From the NCBI GenBank assembly GCA_944389465.1, contig CALXML010000004.1:41065-105064 (forward strand): a stretch of DNA of 64,000 bases, given 5' to 3'. The DNA comes from an uncultured Alphaproteobacteria bacterium. GTDB taxonomy: Bacteria > Pseudomonadota > Alphaproteobacteria > Rs-D84. The notes under the pieces are model-generated. The model searched no databases, was not told the origin of the DNA, and saw nothing but the letters and a program-made list of their open reading frames with translations. This document shows positions 32,915-41,612 of this stretch, piece by piece (positions within the stretch are counted from its first letter, which is position 1; every line of letters starts with the position of its first letter). Made by a program: the position numbers and the translations under genes.

Positions 32915-33643
32915 TTTGATTATTTCGCCGTTTTCTGCATTTATTTTTATATCACCAACCGTAATGATTTTATCAGAATATTGTGGTGCAACCTGCTTTT
33001 TTATTGCGGTCCGCCAATATGCGACCCCATCACTGTTACGCAATGCATATAAATAATTGTCCGTACCAACAACAAAAGTTACATTATCAGATACAATAAA
33101 CGGCACGGCCGTACCGATTGTTGCACACCACTTTTTTACGCCAGATATGGTATTTATACGACAAAACGCATCCCCCAAACCACCAACATACAATGCGTCA
33201 CCATTAATAACCAATGGCGCGATAATATCAACAATTGCCGCCCCACCGGTCATATTACTGCGGCGAAATACATCTGCAACCCACATAACTTTTTTGCTGT
33301 TTGGTGCAACTTTTACAACCTCGCCCGTGGTCAGGCCTGCATACACATATCCATGCGAGCAAACAGGTTTTTGATTGCTGGCCACGGAATTATTTGTTGG
33401 AAAACCGCTGAATATTTTTCTGCCCTGATTGTCCATAATTATATTTTCAGAATTTTGCGTGTACGGACAATCTGTTGCTGATTTGGTATCAATATTGTCC
33501 GGCAGATTTGTAATGTCAGTATTTAATATTTTTACTTCATTTGTGCCGAATACAGGCGTGCGAACCCCTGATAATATAGGGTCGTGTTCGCTGCATCCCC
33601 CAACCAACATCAAACAACAACACAGTACAGCAATTTTACGCAT
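32912..33643 (-). CDS. BamB-like PQQ-repeat lipoprotein, shortened
   Basis: A lipobox (LMLVGGC, lipidated at about C17) precedes a beta-propeller-like sequence with PQQ-type strands (TGEVVKVAPNSKKVMWVAD, INTISGVKKWCATIG, ALRNSDGVAYWRTAI). BamB, part of the outer-membrane BAM complex, has eight blades in about 390 aa; this 243-aa version can hold about four or five. It lies next to yfgM-like and near der, the conserved setting of bamB. Function in outer-membrane protein assembly is inferred from that and from the lipobox plus propeller pattern. Confidence 0.65.
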   Translation of the reverse strand: MRKIAVLCCCLMLVGGCSEHDPILSGVRTPVFGTNEVKILNTDITNLPDNIDTKSATDCPYTQNSENIIMDNQGRKIFSGFPTNNSVASNQKPVCSHGYVYAGLTTGEVVKVAPNSKKVMWVADVFRRSNMTGGAAIVDIIAPLVINGDALYVGGLGDAFCRINTISGVKKWCATIGTAVPFIVSDNVTFVVGTDNYLYALRNSDGVAYWRTAIKKQVAPQYSDKIITVGDIKINAENGEIIK

Positions 33644-33667
33644 AGTTTTCTTTTCCCCGTGTGTTTT

Positions 33668-34318
33668 TTAACGCAGTGTTTGCGCGGTGGCCGATACAGA
33701 TGCCGGCGCATCTGCGTCATTTATAATTGCGTCCAAAATTTTATTTGCCGCGTCCTGATTACCATCTGCCAAATATTTTTGTGCCAATGTCAGACGACCT
33801 GTGTAATAATAAGGCGAATTTTTAGTATCCAATGGTGATAAATATTTGGCCATTTCATCTGCACTCATATCATCGCCACGCAGTCCAACAATGTGCAACC
33901 GTGCCAAATCGCGGAAGTCATGCGTATGGCCATTGTTTGCCAACTGTTCCAGATGTTCAATATTGCCATCCAACAGGTATGCTTGGAACAGGGCCAAATC
34001 AGACGTTGCGCCACCCGAATTTTCAGCAACAGACGCCAACATATTTGAATCCAGATTTTGTACGGCCAATTCGTAATTTTCCGCAATTGCCATTTTATGT
34101 GCCCGATATGTGCGCACGCCAATAACAACCGCCGTTGCGATAATCATTACAGTTAACGCCCCTGCAATTATGTATCTGGAATATTTTTTAATAAAAGCCT
34201 GTGTTTTTTCGTTATTAACTTCTTCCCATACCTCGCGATACAGTGCATCTTCTGCATAATCTTCGCGTGATTTTTTTACGGGTTTCATTTTTTTATTTCT
34301 TTCCAAAATGGATGCCAT
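33668..34318 (-). CDS. YfgM-like membrane-anchored TPR protein
   Basis: The cytoplasmic N-terminus (DALYREVWEEVNNEKTQAF) precedes one transmembrane helix (about residues 48-68) and a periplasmic helical domain with TPR-like character (about 75-216). This matches the YfgM/TPR_21 family, an ancillary SecYEG partner that hands clients to periplasmic chaperones. The start at 34318 follows AGGAG. Its linkage to bamB-like and der supports the identification. Confidence 0.75.
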   Translation of the reverse strand: MASILERNKKMKPVKKSREDYAEDALYREVWEEVNNEKTQAFIKKYSRYIIAGALTVMIIATAVVIGVRTYRAHKMAIAENYELAVQNLDSNMLASVAENSGGATSDLALFQAYLLDGNIEHLEQLANNGHTHDFRDLARLHIVGLRGDDMSADEMAKYLSPLDTKNSPYYYTGRLTLAQKYLADGNQDAANKILDAIINDADAPASVSATAQTLR

Positions 34319-34345
34319 TTGAAATTTCTCCTGTATTATGGTGGC

Positions 34346-34373
34346 TTGATAAATCTTATTTTATTGCTATACT
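34346..34373 (+). promoter_or_regulatory. rpoH promoter
   Basis: TTGATA (34346-34351), 16-bp spacer, TATACT (34368-34373), 9 nt to the ATG at 34383. The leader is only about 2-3 nt and has no Shine-Dalgarno. Confidence 0.65.
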
Positions 34374-34382
34374 ATAAAAGTT

Positions 34383-35297
34383 ATGAAAAAGCAAATCAAG
34401 AACGCTTTGCCGGTTGTACAAAATCAAAGTCTGGTTGCTGCCCGTGGGGTAAACGATGAAACCAGTCTGACGCAGTATATTCAAAATATACAAAAATTTC
34501 CGATTTTGTCCGCCGAAGAGGAATATAAATACGCAAAAAAATGGGTTACTGATGGCGACAGGGATGCTGCTGAAAAACTGGTGGCCAGTCATTTGCGTAT
34601 GGTTGTGTCTGTTGCGTATGATTTCCGTAATTATGGCGTTCCATTTGCAGAATTAATTGCCAGTGGCAATATGGGCCTGATGCAGGCATTACAAAAATTT
34701 GACCCAGACAAGGGTTTCAGATTTTCCACATATGCAATGTTTTGGATTCGTGCAGAAATATATGAAACTATTTTGCAAAATTGGTCTATTGTAAAAATTG
34801 GCACATCTGCAAATCAAAAGCGTGTGTTTTTCAATCTGAACCGTGCACGGCGTGCATTGGGGATAATGGACGGCAATTTGTCTGATGACCAAACAAAACA
34901 AATTGCAGATTATTTAAATGTTCCGGAAAACGATGTTCGGCGTATGTCAACGCGTATGTCTGCGCGTGATGTGTCGTTAAATGCGCCTGTGCATTCTGAT
35001 GATGATGCGCGTGATGCGTTATCAAATATGTCTGACGAAAAAAATAACATAGAAGAAGATATGGAACAATTGGAATTTCGCCGTCGTGGATATGAATTGT
35101 TAACCAAACATTTGGCGGAATTGCCGGAACGCGACAGGGAAATTTTGCGCGCGCGCCGTTTGTCTGACCCTGTTGTAACATTGGAATCATTATCACAGAA
35201 ATATGGCATATCACGTGAACGTGTCCGTCAAATAGAAGAACGCGCATACAACAAATTGCGTGATGCAATATTAACCGAAGCCAAGGAATCAAAATAA
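34383..35297 (+). CDS. rpoH: RNA polymerase heat-shock sigma factor (sigma-32)
   Basis: RpoH directs transcription of heat-shock genes. The 304-aa protein has region 2 (LVASHLRMVVSVAYDFRNYG, GNMGLMQALQKFDPDKGFRFSTYAMFWIRAEI), the RpoH-box-like segment NQKRVFFNLNRAR (near residues 136-148) and region 4 (YGISRERVRQIEERAYNKL). The RpoH-type box argues against RpoD. Its promoter is almost leaderless. The porin ATG follows the stop directly, so the two may be co-transcribed. Confidence 0.93.
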   Translation: MKKQIKNALPVVQNQSLVAARGVNDETSLTQYIQNIQKFPILSAEEEYKYAKKWVTDGDRDAAEKLVASHLRMVVSVAYDFRNYGVPFAELIASGNMGLMQALQKFDPDKGFRFSTYAMFWIRAEIYETILQNWSIVKIGTSANQKRVFFNLNRARRALGIMDGNLSDDQTKQIADYLNVPENDVRRMSTRMSARDVSLNAPVHSDDDARDALSNMSDEKNNIEEDMEQLEFRRRGYELLTKHLAELPERDREILRARRLSDPVVTLESLSQKYGISRERVRQIEERAYNKLRDAILTEAKESK

Positions 35298-36332
35298 ATG
35301 AATTTGTATAAACGTACGGCCGGTTTGACGGCATTGGTATTGATGTTAATTGCTGTGCCTGCGTCGGCCAGTGCGCTGGAATATGATAACGGCCGGTTTG
35401 GATTGCGCCTGACGGGATATGGCACGGCGGGTGTTTTGGAACCCGACTTTGACACGCCTGATTTTGTGGGTGATTGGCGTGTGCGCGGTGAAATGACGTA
35501 TCAGGCAACAAATTCTGATAAATTGGGCTTGGTTTATGCCATTGATGCCGCCGCTGTTGATGAAGACAAATTTATGCGCGAAGCGTTCGGATATTGGCAA
35601 AACAGAAAATTTGGCCGTATTGAATTTGGCGCAACTGATTCCATTGCACGTAAATTGGGGGTGGGATTGCCGGATGTTGGCGGTTTGCGCGTAAATGATA
35701 AACCACTGTTTTATAAAAAAATTACCCCAAATGGTCCGGTGATATCCGATACTACATTAACAACGGGGCGGGGCGGTTTGCGCCTGAATTATACGACAAT
35801 GCCAATTGGTCGTGCGCAATATGGACTGTCAGTATCTGGATTAACCGACCATTATGATTATGCGGTGGACACGGGAATTAAGTTACGTATGCCATCGGGC
35901 AAGATTAAAACCGCATACGCGTTTGGTGCGTCATTTATGTCGCGTCCCGATGGATACAGAACAGACGCATATACCCCGCGCGTTTATGCCGATTGGCGCG
36001 CACAGATTTCTGGTGGTATGAATTTACAATATAACAGTTGGATGTGGGGTGTTACTGCACGATTAATTTACGATGAAAACCCGATTGGGCCGGTATCAGA
36101 CGGTTTGGCCGTTGGCACGGGTATCAGTTATGACATTTTGAATTACAGCATATCGTTAACATATATTTTTTCAGATACTGGCATTTGGAATCATGATGTG
36201 GATGATTATATGGACCATACTGCAATTGCGTCATTCAGATATAAATACAGTGAAAATGTAGATATGTGGGCATCATTGGGAATAACATCTGAAACTCCGT
36301 TTGGCGCAGTTGGGTTGCGATTGACGTTCTAG
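35298..36332 (+). CDS. outer-membrane porin-like beta-barrel protein
   Basis: After a signal peptide (about residues 1-25, ending ASASA) the 344-aa protein consists of alternating hydrophobic strands and turns and ends in Phe (GLRLTF), the outer-membrane insertion signal. The start LEYDNGRFGLRLTGYGTAG and YWQNRKFGRIEFGATDS resemble 16-stranded general porins. It begins directly after the rpoH stop codon without its own visible promoter, which suggests coupling to heat-shock sigma expression. Confidence 0.8.
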   Translation: MNLYKRTAGLTALVLMLIAVPASASALEYDNGRFGLRLTGYGTAGVLEPDFDTPDFVGDWRVRGEMTYQATNSDKLGLVYAIDAAAVDEDKFMREAFGYWQNRKFGRIEFGATDSIARKLGVGLPDVGGLRVNDKPLFYKKITPNGPVISDTTLTTGRGGLRLNYTTMPIGRAQYGLSVSGLTDHYDYAVDTGIKLRMPSGKIKTAYAFGASFMSRPDGYRTDAYTPRVYADWRAQISGGMNLQYNSWMWGVTARLIYDENPIGPVSDGLAVGTGISYDILNYSISLTYIFSDTGIWNHDVDDYMDHTAIASFRYKYSENVDMWASLGITSETPFGAVGLRLTF

Positions 36333-36337
36333 AAAAC

Positions 36338-36428
36338 AGAGTTCAGAGAACAGATAACAGATTAAATTTGTTTGATTGTTTTGGCTGTTTTCTGAACTCT
36401 ATTATCTGTACTCTGTTATCTGTTCTCT
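36338..36428. repeat. inverted-repeat element overlapping the end of the coupling-protein gene
   Basis: A perfect 17-bp inverted repeat (AGAGAACAGATAACAGA at 36345-36361 and its complement at 36412-36428) encloses a second pair, AGAGTTCAG (36338-36346) with CTGAACTCT (36392-36400). Related arms flank the element at 60.68-60.86 kb. The right arm supplies the last codons (IENR) and stop of the minus-strand gene. Confidence 0.8.
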
Positions 36429-38641
36429 ATTTTTTCCAACTCTTTGATTTCTTTTGTTTGTGGAATGTACATACGTGGGTTGCCACCGTATCCCAATGCC
36501 GCATGGTGTGATGGAATTAAAAATTCAGGCAATGGACTGCACGCCCCCATTGCCATATATCCGGCCAGTCGCGGGTCGTTAAATGCATATTGTTTGTCGG
36601 CCTCAATCGGGCGATGATACCATCCCTGATATATCACCAGTTGCTTTTTATCATCTAATTTCATAATGTCCATGGGGCTGTATAATAATTCTTCGGATTT
36701 TTCTTCTTTATCCTTGCCATCCGGCCCCTTGACAGTTTTGATTTTCATTTTATATCCCATCATTTCGGAAAATCTGCGGGCGGTGTCTGGGTCATTTTGA
36801 CGCAGAACAACCTTGGCTGCGGTGGTGGATATAATGGTTGCCGCGGCGTCCGCACCGTATTTTTCCTGAATCTGGTGTAAATCCTGACCAATAATCAGAT
36901 ATGATATTTTTTGCCCACGTCCCAAATCGGGCCCCTGAATTACGGCCTGTAACTTTTGCATTTTGGGCATTTCATCCAATACAAATAATACAGGATAAGG
37001 CCCCAGTTTTTCACCGGCATGGTCGGCCTCGGGTGGGTTTGCCAACAGGAAATTTGTCATCAATTCAATAAATATGCCGGTGATTGGGTTTAAAGCCTCG
37101 GCATCAACCATATTGATTGACAGATATACGGTAACGGGCTTTACTTTGCCATCACGTGGGTCGCGCAATCCACGCAAATCTGCAAAGTGAAAATCAGAAT
37201 GACTGGTGCGATTACGCACGGCCGCATTGCGGAATATGGACAGCCCCTCCATCACGGTGGAAATAATAGAACTACGTTCTTTGTCGGGCGTGTTTGCCAA
37301 TTGTGTTAATTCCAAAACAGCGCGGTGCGCGTATGCGTATTGGCGGGCCTCGTTCACGGCATTTATAAATAAATCATGCATTGGGTCGGCCAACGCCACC
37401 ATTTGGTCACCGGCACGACGGCGTTCCTCCATTTCCTGTGCCATTTTGATTTGACTGGAATTTATCCAATCCAGAATCATTGATAATGAAGCCTCGCGTC
37501 CACGCCATGCGTCTGGGATATTTTCCCACGTTCCAATATGAACATAATTCATTGCGTTTAATTCGCCACGTTGCAGCATTGCATACGCGGCATATGCATT
37601 TGGGTCACTCATCATGGATAAATAATAATCACCCAATACGGCGGCATCCTCGTCATCAAATGTGCCGGATGTTATGCGTGCATAAAAGTAATCATCAGCC
37701 TTGGCACGTTCAACCTTGGATACCATAAATTGCACCAAACCAGATAACGCCGCACGCCCAGATATTGTCCAGTGCGGGTCCGCAGATGAAGATTGCTTGT
37801 CCGGAACCAAAACATTGCACATTGAATCAATGTACAAATCGCGCTGTTCCTGATTAAAGGGCACATGTTCCGGTGACAGCGGATTCCACGATGGATAATA
37901 TATCCCGCGTTCTGGGTCATCCTGACCCGCCCAGTTCATAATGAATACCGGCCCAATTGTTGCACGATATGCGGACGAATTTTGATACAATTCGGGCTTT
38001 GGGTCGTTAATAATCATTGAAACATTGTTGCATTCAAATATTGTTGGCAAAACGACCCCTTGTGTTTTACCGGTTCCGGGGGGCGCAACGCACAGGGCAG
38101 ATAAACATTCATTCATCATTAATGGCTTTTTCTTGAAATATCCCAACACCATCATAAAGCCCTTCAGCAGACCCATTTTTTCAATATCTTCCTTGGATGC
38201 TTTGTTGGACGATTTATCATCAAATTTATCACTGCTGTATGGGTTAAATTCCTTGACCAATGTGCTGTCCGCCATAAAGAAATATGCAATAATCGGCAAC
38301 AGTGGTGTTATGCACATAATATCAGTTCTTAACAACGTGCGCATAAACCAAGCCGGAATTTCAGCCAACACCGACATTCCCCCACTGGTCAGCATATTTT
38401 TGAAATATATTGCCGTCCAATCGGCCGTGGCGGGCGACCAGCCATACCGCCAAATATGTTCAATCCAAAACGATAATGCAAACGCCAGCGCGCAAACCAG
38501 CCATATCCCAATTGCCCAACGCAGCGACCAAAACAACGAAGCCATTGGCCCGCGCAGGGTTTCTTTGTACGCGCTGGATTTGAATATATTCAGTCCCTTG
38601 GACTTGCCACCGGCGGATAAAATCTTGAACTTTTCAACCAT
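36416..38641 (-). CDS. VirD4/TraG-like type IV secretion coupling ATPase
   Basis: Type IV coupling proteins are inner-membrane hexameric ATPases that pass DNA or effector proteins to a secretion channel. The 741-aa protein has membrane helices at about residues 38-60 and 105-123, Walker A APPGTGKT at 186-193, the VirD4/TraG block MIINDPKPELYQNSSAYRA-like near 214, Walker B VLFVLDEMPKM near 565 and the TraM-recognition-like GQDLHQIQEKYG. The all-alpha domain lies between. No other T4SS gene is adjacent, so the channel must be encoded elsewhere. The final codons come from a repeat element. Confidence 0.88.
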   Translation of the reverse strand: MVEKFKILSAGGKSKGLNIFKSSAYKETLRGPMASLFWSLRWAIGIWLVCALAFALSFWIEHIWRYGWSPATADWTAIYFKNMLTSGGMSVLAEIPAWFMRTLLRTDIMCITPLLPIIAYFFMADSTLVKEFNPYSSDKFDDKSSNKASKEDIEKMGLLKGFMMVLGYFKKKPLMMNECLSALCVAPPGTGKTQGVVLPTIFECNNVSMIINDPKPELYQNSSAYRATIGPVFIMNWAGQDDPERGIYYPSWNPLSPEHVPFNQEQRDLYIDSMCNVLVPDKQSSSADPHWTISGRAALSGLVQFMVSKVERAKADDYFYARITSGTFDDEDAAVLGDYYLSMMSDPNAYAAYAMLQRGELNAMNYVHIGTWENIPDAWRGREASLSMILDWINSSQIKMAQEMEERRRAGDQMVALADPMHDLFINAVNEARQYAYAHRAVLELTQLANTPDKERSSIISTVMEGLSIFRNAAVRNRTSHSDFHFADLRGLRDPRDGKVKPVTVYLSINMVDAEALNPITGIFIELMTNFLLANPPEADHAGEKLGPYPVLFVLDEMPKMQKLQAVIQGPDLGRGQKISYLIIGQDLHQIQEKYGADAAATIISTTAAKVVLRQNDPDTARRFSEMMGYKMKIKTVKGPDGKDKEEKSEELLYSPMDIMKLDDKKQLVIYQGWYHRPIEADKQYAFNDPRLAGYMAMGACSPLPEFLIPSHHAALGYGGNPRMYIPQTKEIKELEKIENR

Positions 38642-38650
38642 TGTGTTATG

Positions 38651-38659
38651 ATTATATCA
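38651..38659 (-). promoter_or_regulatory. extended -10 promoter of the coupling-protein gene
   Basis: Minus strand TG-A-TATAAT ends 9 nt before the ATG at 38641. No Shine-Dalgarno; nearly leaderless. Confidence 0.6.
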
Positions 38660-38698
38660 GAATTTTAGGCGATTATAAATCAGAATTAAAAAAACTGT

Positions 38699-39355
38699 AT
38701 GAAAAATATCCCACGTGTATTTATTAATAACGAAATCAGAACGGGTTTAACCATTCCCGCACCGGCGGATACGGCACATTATTTATCGCGCGTTATGCGT
38801 ACGCGTGACTTTTTGGCCTTTGGCGGTGGTGCGGAATATAATGCAACCCTGTCTGATGATGGCCGGTTTATAACAATTGGTGATAAAACCGCACACAGTG
38901 ACCCATCAAACGATTTAATATTGATGTTTGCACCAATAAAACATACCGATGATTTACTGAAAATGGCAACGCAATTGGGCGTGAACGCTGTTCAGCCGGT
39001 AATAACGGAACACACCGTTGCAAATCATATCAATTGGACGCGTATGAAAAAAATAATTATTGAATCCGCCGAACAATCAAATCGCAACAGTGTGCCGGAA
39101 ATTTTACCAGAAATAAAATTTTCAGACGTTAATTTATTGGATGTTGTTTTTGCAGATGAACGCGCGGCATACGGCGCGGAATTACCAACCACGGCACGCG
39201 ATAAAAAATATATTTTTATCGGACCCGAGGGCGGATTTTCCACCGCGGAATTTGCGGCGTTTGACGCGGCTGGCGCGGTTGGGATTTCACTGGGTAAAAC
39301 AATATTGCGCGCTGAATTGGCGGCCGCAATTGCAATCAGTCGGATTGTTTTATGA
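38699..39355 (+). CDS. rsmE: 16S rRNA (uracil1498-N3)-methyltransferase RsmE
   Basis: RsmE is a SPOUT-class methyltransferase for U1498. The 218-aa protein has the N-terminal PUA-like part (RVFINNEI...HYLSRVMRTRD), the block QLGVNAVQPVITEHTV, ESAEQSNRNSVPEI and the SAM-binding trefoil knot IGPEGGFSTAEFAAF with LGKTILRAELAAA. The stop overlaps the ATG of the next gene (ATGA at 39352). Confidence 0.93.
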   Translation: MKNIPRVFINNEIRTGLTIPAPADTAHYLSRVMRTRDFLAFGGGAEYNATLSDDGRFITIGDKTAHSDPSNDLILMFAPIKHTDDLLKMATQLGVNAVQPVITEHTVANHINWTRMKKIIIESAEQSNRNSVPEILPEIKFSDVNLLDVVFADERAAYGAELPTTARDKKYIFIGPEGGFSTAEFAAFDAAGAVGISLGKTILRAELAAAIAISRIVL

Positions 39356-40050
39356 ATATGCGCATTGCTAAATTTATTGCAGAATCTGGCGCGGCATCGC
39401 GCCGCGTGGCTGAAAATTTAATTACGGACGGCCGCGTTACATTAAACGGCAATGTTGTTACATCGCCTGTTACTTTTGTGGCGGATGGCGACAGTGTTGC
39501 AATTGATGGAAAAATATTAAGACCGCGAAATACAACTGAATTATATGCGTTTCATAAACCAATAAACACAATGACAACAACGCGCGACCCAATGGGGCGC
39601 AAAACAATATATGATTGCCTGTCGCGTGAATATAAAAATTTGAAATATGTTGGCCGATTGGATTTCAAAACAACAGGTTTATTATTGTTAACAAATGATG
39701 GGGAATTGGCGCGCAAATTAACCTTGCCTGCGTCACATATACCGCGTGAATATATTGCGACTGTTTCCAGAATAAATGAAACTGGGTTAAATAATGCGCG
39801 TCGTGGAATAACTGTTGATGGAATAAAATATCGTCCCATGCAGATAGCAGTGATTGATAATAAAACATTGCGTGTCCGCGTGACCGAGGGTAAAAAGAAC
39901 GAGGTTCGCATCGTCCTGCGCGCATGTGCCAGTCCTGTGGTAAAATTACATCGCGTATCATTTGGACCGGTGCAACTGGGAAATTTATCAGTTGGAAAAA
40001 TTCAAAAAATAGAACAGAAAACAATTGACGCGCTGTTAAAAACTCTCTAA
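39352..40050 (+). CDS. RsuA/RluB-family rRNA pseudouridine synthase
   Basis: The N-terminal S4 RNA-binding domain (RIAKFIAESGAASRRVAENL) is followed by the catalytic domain with YVGRLDFKTTGLLLLTNDG (near residues 99-117), whose Asp is the nucleophile, and IPREYIATV. RluB, RluE, RluF and RsuA share these motifs, so the exact uridine cannot be assigned; RluB (23S U2605) is the commonest in this phylum. Translationally coupled to rsmE. Confidence 0.88.
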   Translation: MNMRIAKFIAESGAASRRVAENLITDGRVTLNGNVVTSPVTFVADGDSVAIDGKILRPRNTTELYAFHKPINTMTTTRDPMGRKTIYDCLSREYKNLKYVGRLDFKTTGLLLLTNDGELARKLTLPASHIPREYIATVSRINETGLNNARRGITVDGIKYRPMQIAVIDNKTLRVRVTEGKKNEVRIVLRACASPVVKLHRVSFGPVQLGNLSVGKIQKIEQKTIDALLKTL

Positions 40051-40080
40051 AATCCAAATAAGCAGGAAGGGAGAGTTTTT

Positions 40081-41085
40081 ATGAAAAAAAATACCACCAA
40101 TAAAAAGCAATCAGTAAAAAAAAGTGCCACTGCACGTCCCGCATCGGTCAGGGGCGCACGTACTGAACCTAAACAGGCATCTTTTAATTCATATCCTGTA
40201 TCAATATATATTTATTGGTTTATAATTTTGTTTTTCATTGCGGCGGCGTTTTTCACATTGGGGCTGAACGTTGGCAACAATAAAACAGAAACCGCCACAA
40301 ATAACGTGGAAATAACAGAAGAGGCACTGTTACAGCCAACAGATTATTACACAATGGCCAAGGACAAGTTAGTTTCCGGCAATATAACGGATGCAATCGC
40401 TGATTTAACAACTGCGATTGATGCGGGCAATGCCACCACAGAAATGTACATCCTGCGCGGCGAAGCATACATGCAAATCGCCGATTACAGACGCGCATTG
40501 GCTGATTTTGACACGGCCATTGAAATGGATTCAATGAATGCTGTTGCATATTATGACCGTGCTTTATTGAACACCAGATTGGAAAATTACAGTGCGGCCG
40601 TATCTGATATAAACAATGCATTGGCGGCACAAACATCAAATCCATCAGAAGTATTGCAAATGCGTGATTTGTATGCAAAACGCGGTCAATTAAATTTATG
40701 GCTGAAAAATTACGAGGGCGCAGTTGCCGATTACACAAATTCTTTGGCCCGTCCAGATGGTGTAATTAATCCAACTGTATACGCTGACAGGGCCGAAGCA
40801 TACACCCAATTGGGGAATTATGCTGATGCGGTTAATGATTACAGTTCGGCGATTCGTGTTATATCGGAACAAATTCAGGGCGCGGTCAGCACCGCTGAAC
40901 GTGAAAATTTGTCGGGTAATGCGATGAATTATTTTGAAAAATCCGCTGCATTGAATTTGGCGTTGGGTAATACAACGGCGGCCCGCAGTGATTTGGAATC
41001 TGCATATACAATTGCAACCGCATTGGGCGATAATGCCAGTATTAACAGAATCCAAAATTTAATATCTGATTTAAATAATCAGTAA
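40081..41085 (+). CDS. membrane-anchored TPR protein
   Basis: The 334-aa protein has a Lys/Thr/Ala-rich cytoplasmic N-terminus (residues 1-40), one transmembrane helix (about 43-66) and tetratricopeptide repeats, clearest at YILRGEAYMQIADYRRAL, AVAYYDRALLNTRLENYSAA and VYADRAEAYTQLGNYADA. It probably acts as a scaffold in the periplasm. The ribosome site GGAAGGGAG is strong. Related in design, but not in sequence, to the TPR protein at 4.3-5.9 kb. Confidence 0.7.
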   Translation: MKKNTTNKKQSVKKSATARPASVRGARTEPKQASFNSYPVSIYIYWFIILFFIAAAFFTLGLNVGNNKTETATNNVEITEEALLQPTDYYTMAKDKLVSGNITDAIADLTTAIDAGNATTEMYILRGEAYMQIADYRRALADFDTAIEMDSMNAVAYYDRALLNTRLENYSAAVSDINNALAAQTSNPSEVLQMRDLYAKRGQLNLWLKNYEGAVADYTNSLARPDGVINPTVYADRAEAYTQLGNYADAVNDYSSAIRVISEQIQGAVSTAERENLSGNAMNYFEKSAALNLALGNTTAARSDLESAYTIATALGDNASINRIQNLISDLNNQ

Positions 41086-41098
41086 TAAATATTAAATA

Positions 41099-41128
41099 AA
41101 AAACCGCGATTAAATCGCGGTTTTTTGT
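41099..41128. terminator. bidirectional terminator between the TPR gene and fabZ
   Basis: AAAACCGCGAT (41100-41110), loop TAA, ATCGCGGTTTT (41114-41124), T run. Confidence 0.9.
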
Positions 41129-41135
41129 TTTTTTC

Positions 41136-41588
41136 TTATACTTGTTTTTCCAATGGATTTTGTGAATCCATAATGGCGGTAAATGTGGCTTCGGATACTT
41201 TTTTGCCACTGACCATCGCGATGCCGTGGAATTTATACAAACGCATTTTTGACATAATTAATTCAACGTGTAATTCCAGCACATCCCCCGGTTTTACCAT
41301 ATGTGAAAATTTGATTTTTTCCATTGTGGTAAAATATCCCAACGTTTTACCATCATTTACACCCAAACGTGCCAACGCAATAAAGCATGCGGTTTGTGCC
41401 AGTGCCTCTATGGTTAAAACCCCCGGCATAATTGGATTATCAGGAAAATGACCACTGCACCAAAATTCATCATCACGTACATATTTGATACCAACGCCAC
41501 TGGTTTCATTATATTCGCGAATTTCATCAATTAATCGCATTGCACCACGGTGTGGAATAACTTTTTCAATACCCTTTGCGTCTATCAT
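41136..41588 (-). CDS. fabZ: 3-hydroxyacyl-[ACP] dehydratase FabZ
   Basis: FabZ dehydrates 3-hydroxyacyl-ACP in fatty acid synthesis. The catalytic segment GHFPDNPIMPGVLTIEALAQ holds His47 and Glu61. The hot-dog fold and 150-aa length match. It is the last gene of a lpxD-fabZ unit with 24 nt between them; lpxA and lpxB, usual downstream partners, are not present. Confidence 0.95.
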   Translation of the reverse strand: MIDAKGIEKVIPHRGAMRLIDEIREYNETSGVGIKYVRDDEFWCSGHFPDNPIMPGVLTIEALAQTACFIALARLGVNDGKTLGYFTTMEKIKFSHMVKPGDVLELHVELIMSKMRLYKFHGIAMVSGKKVSEATFTAIMDSQNPLEKQV

Positions 41589-41612
41589 TTTATCAAACTC
41601 CTGTTTATTATT

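Noticed and set aside
34831..35511. Open frame of 226 codons on the minus strand
   Set aside because: Antisense to rpoH and the porin; His/Pro-rich composition typical of antisense translation; no promoter.
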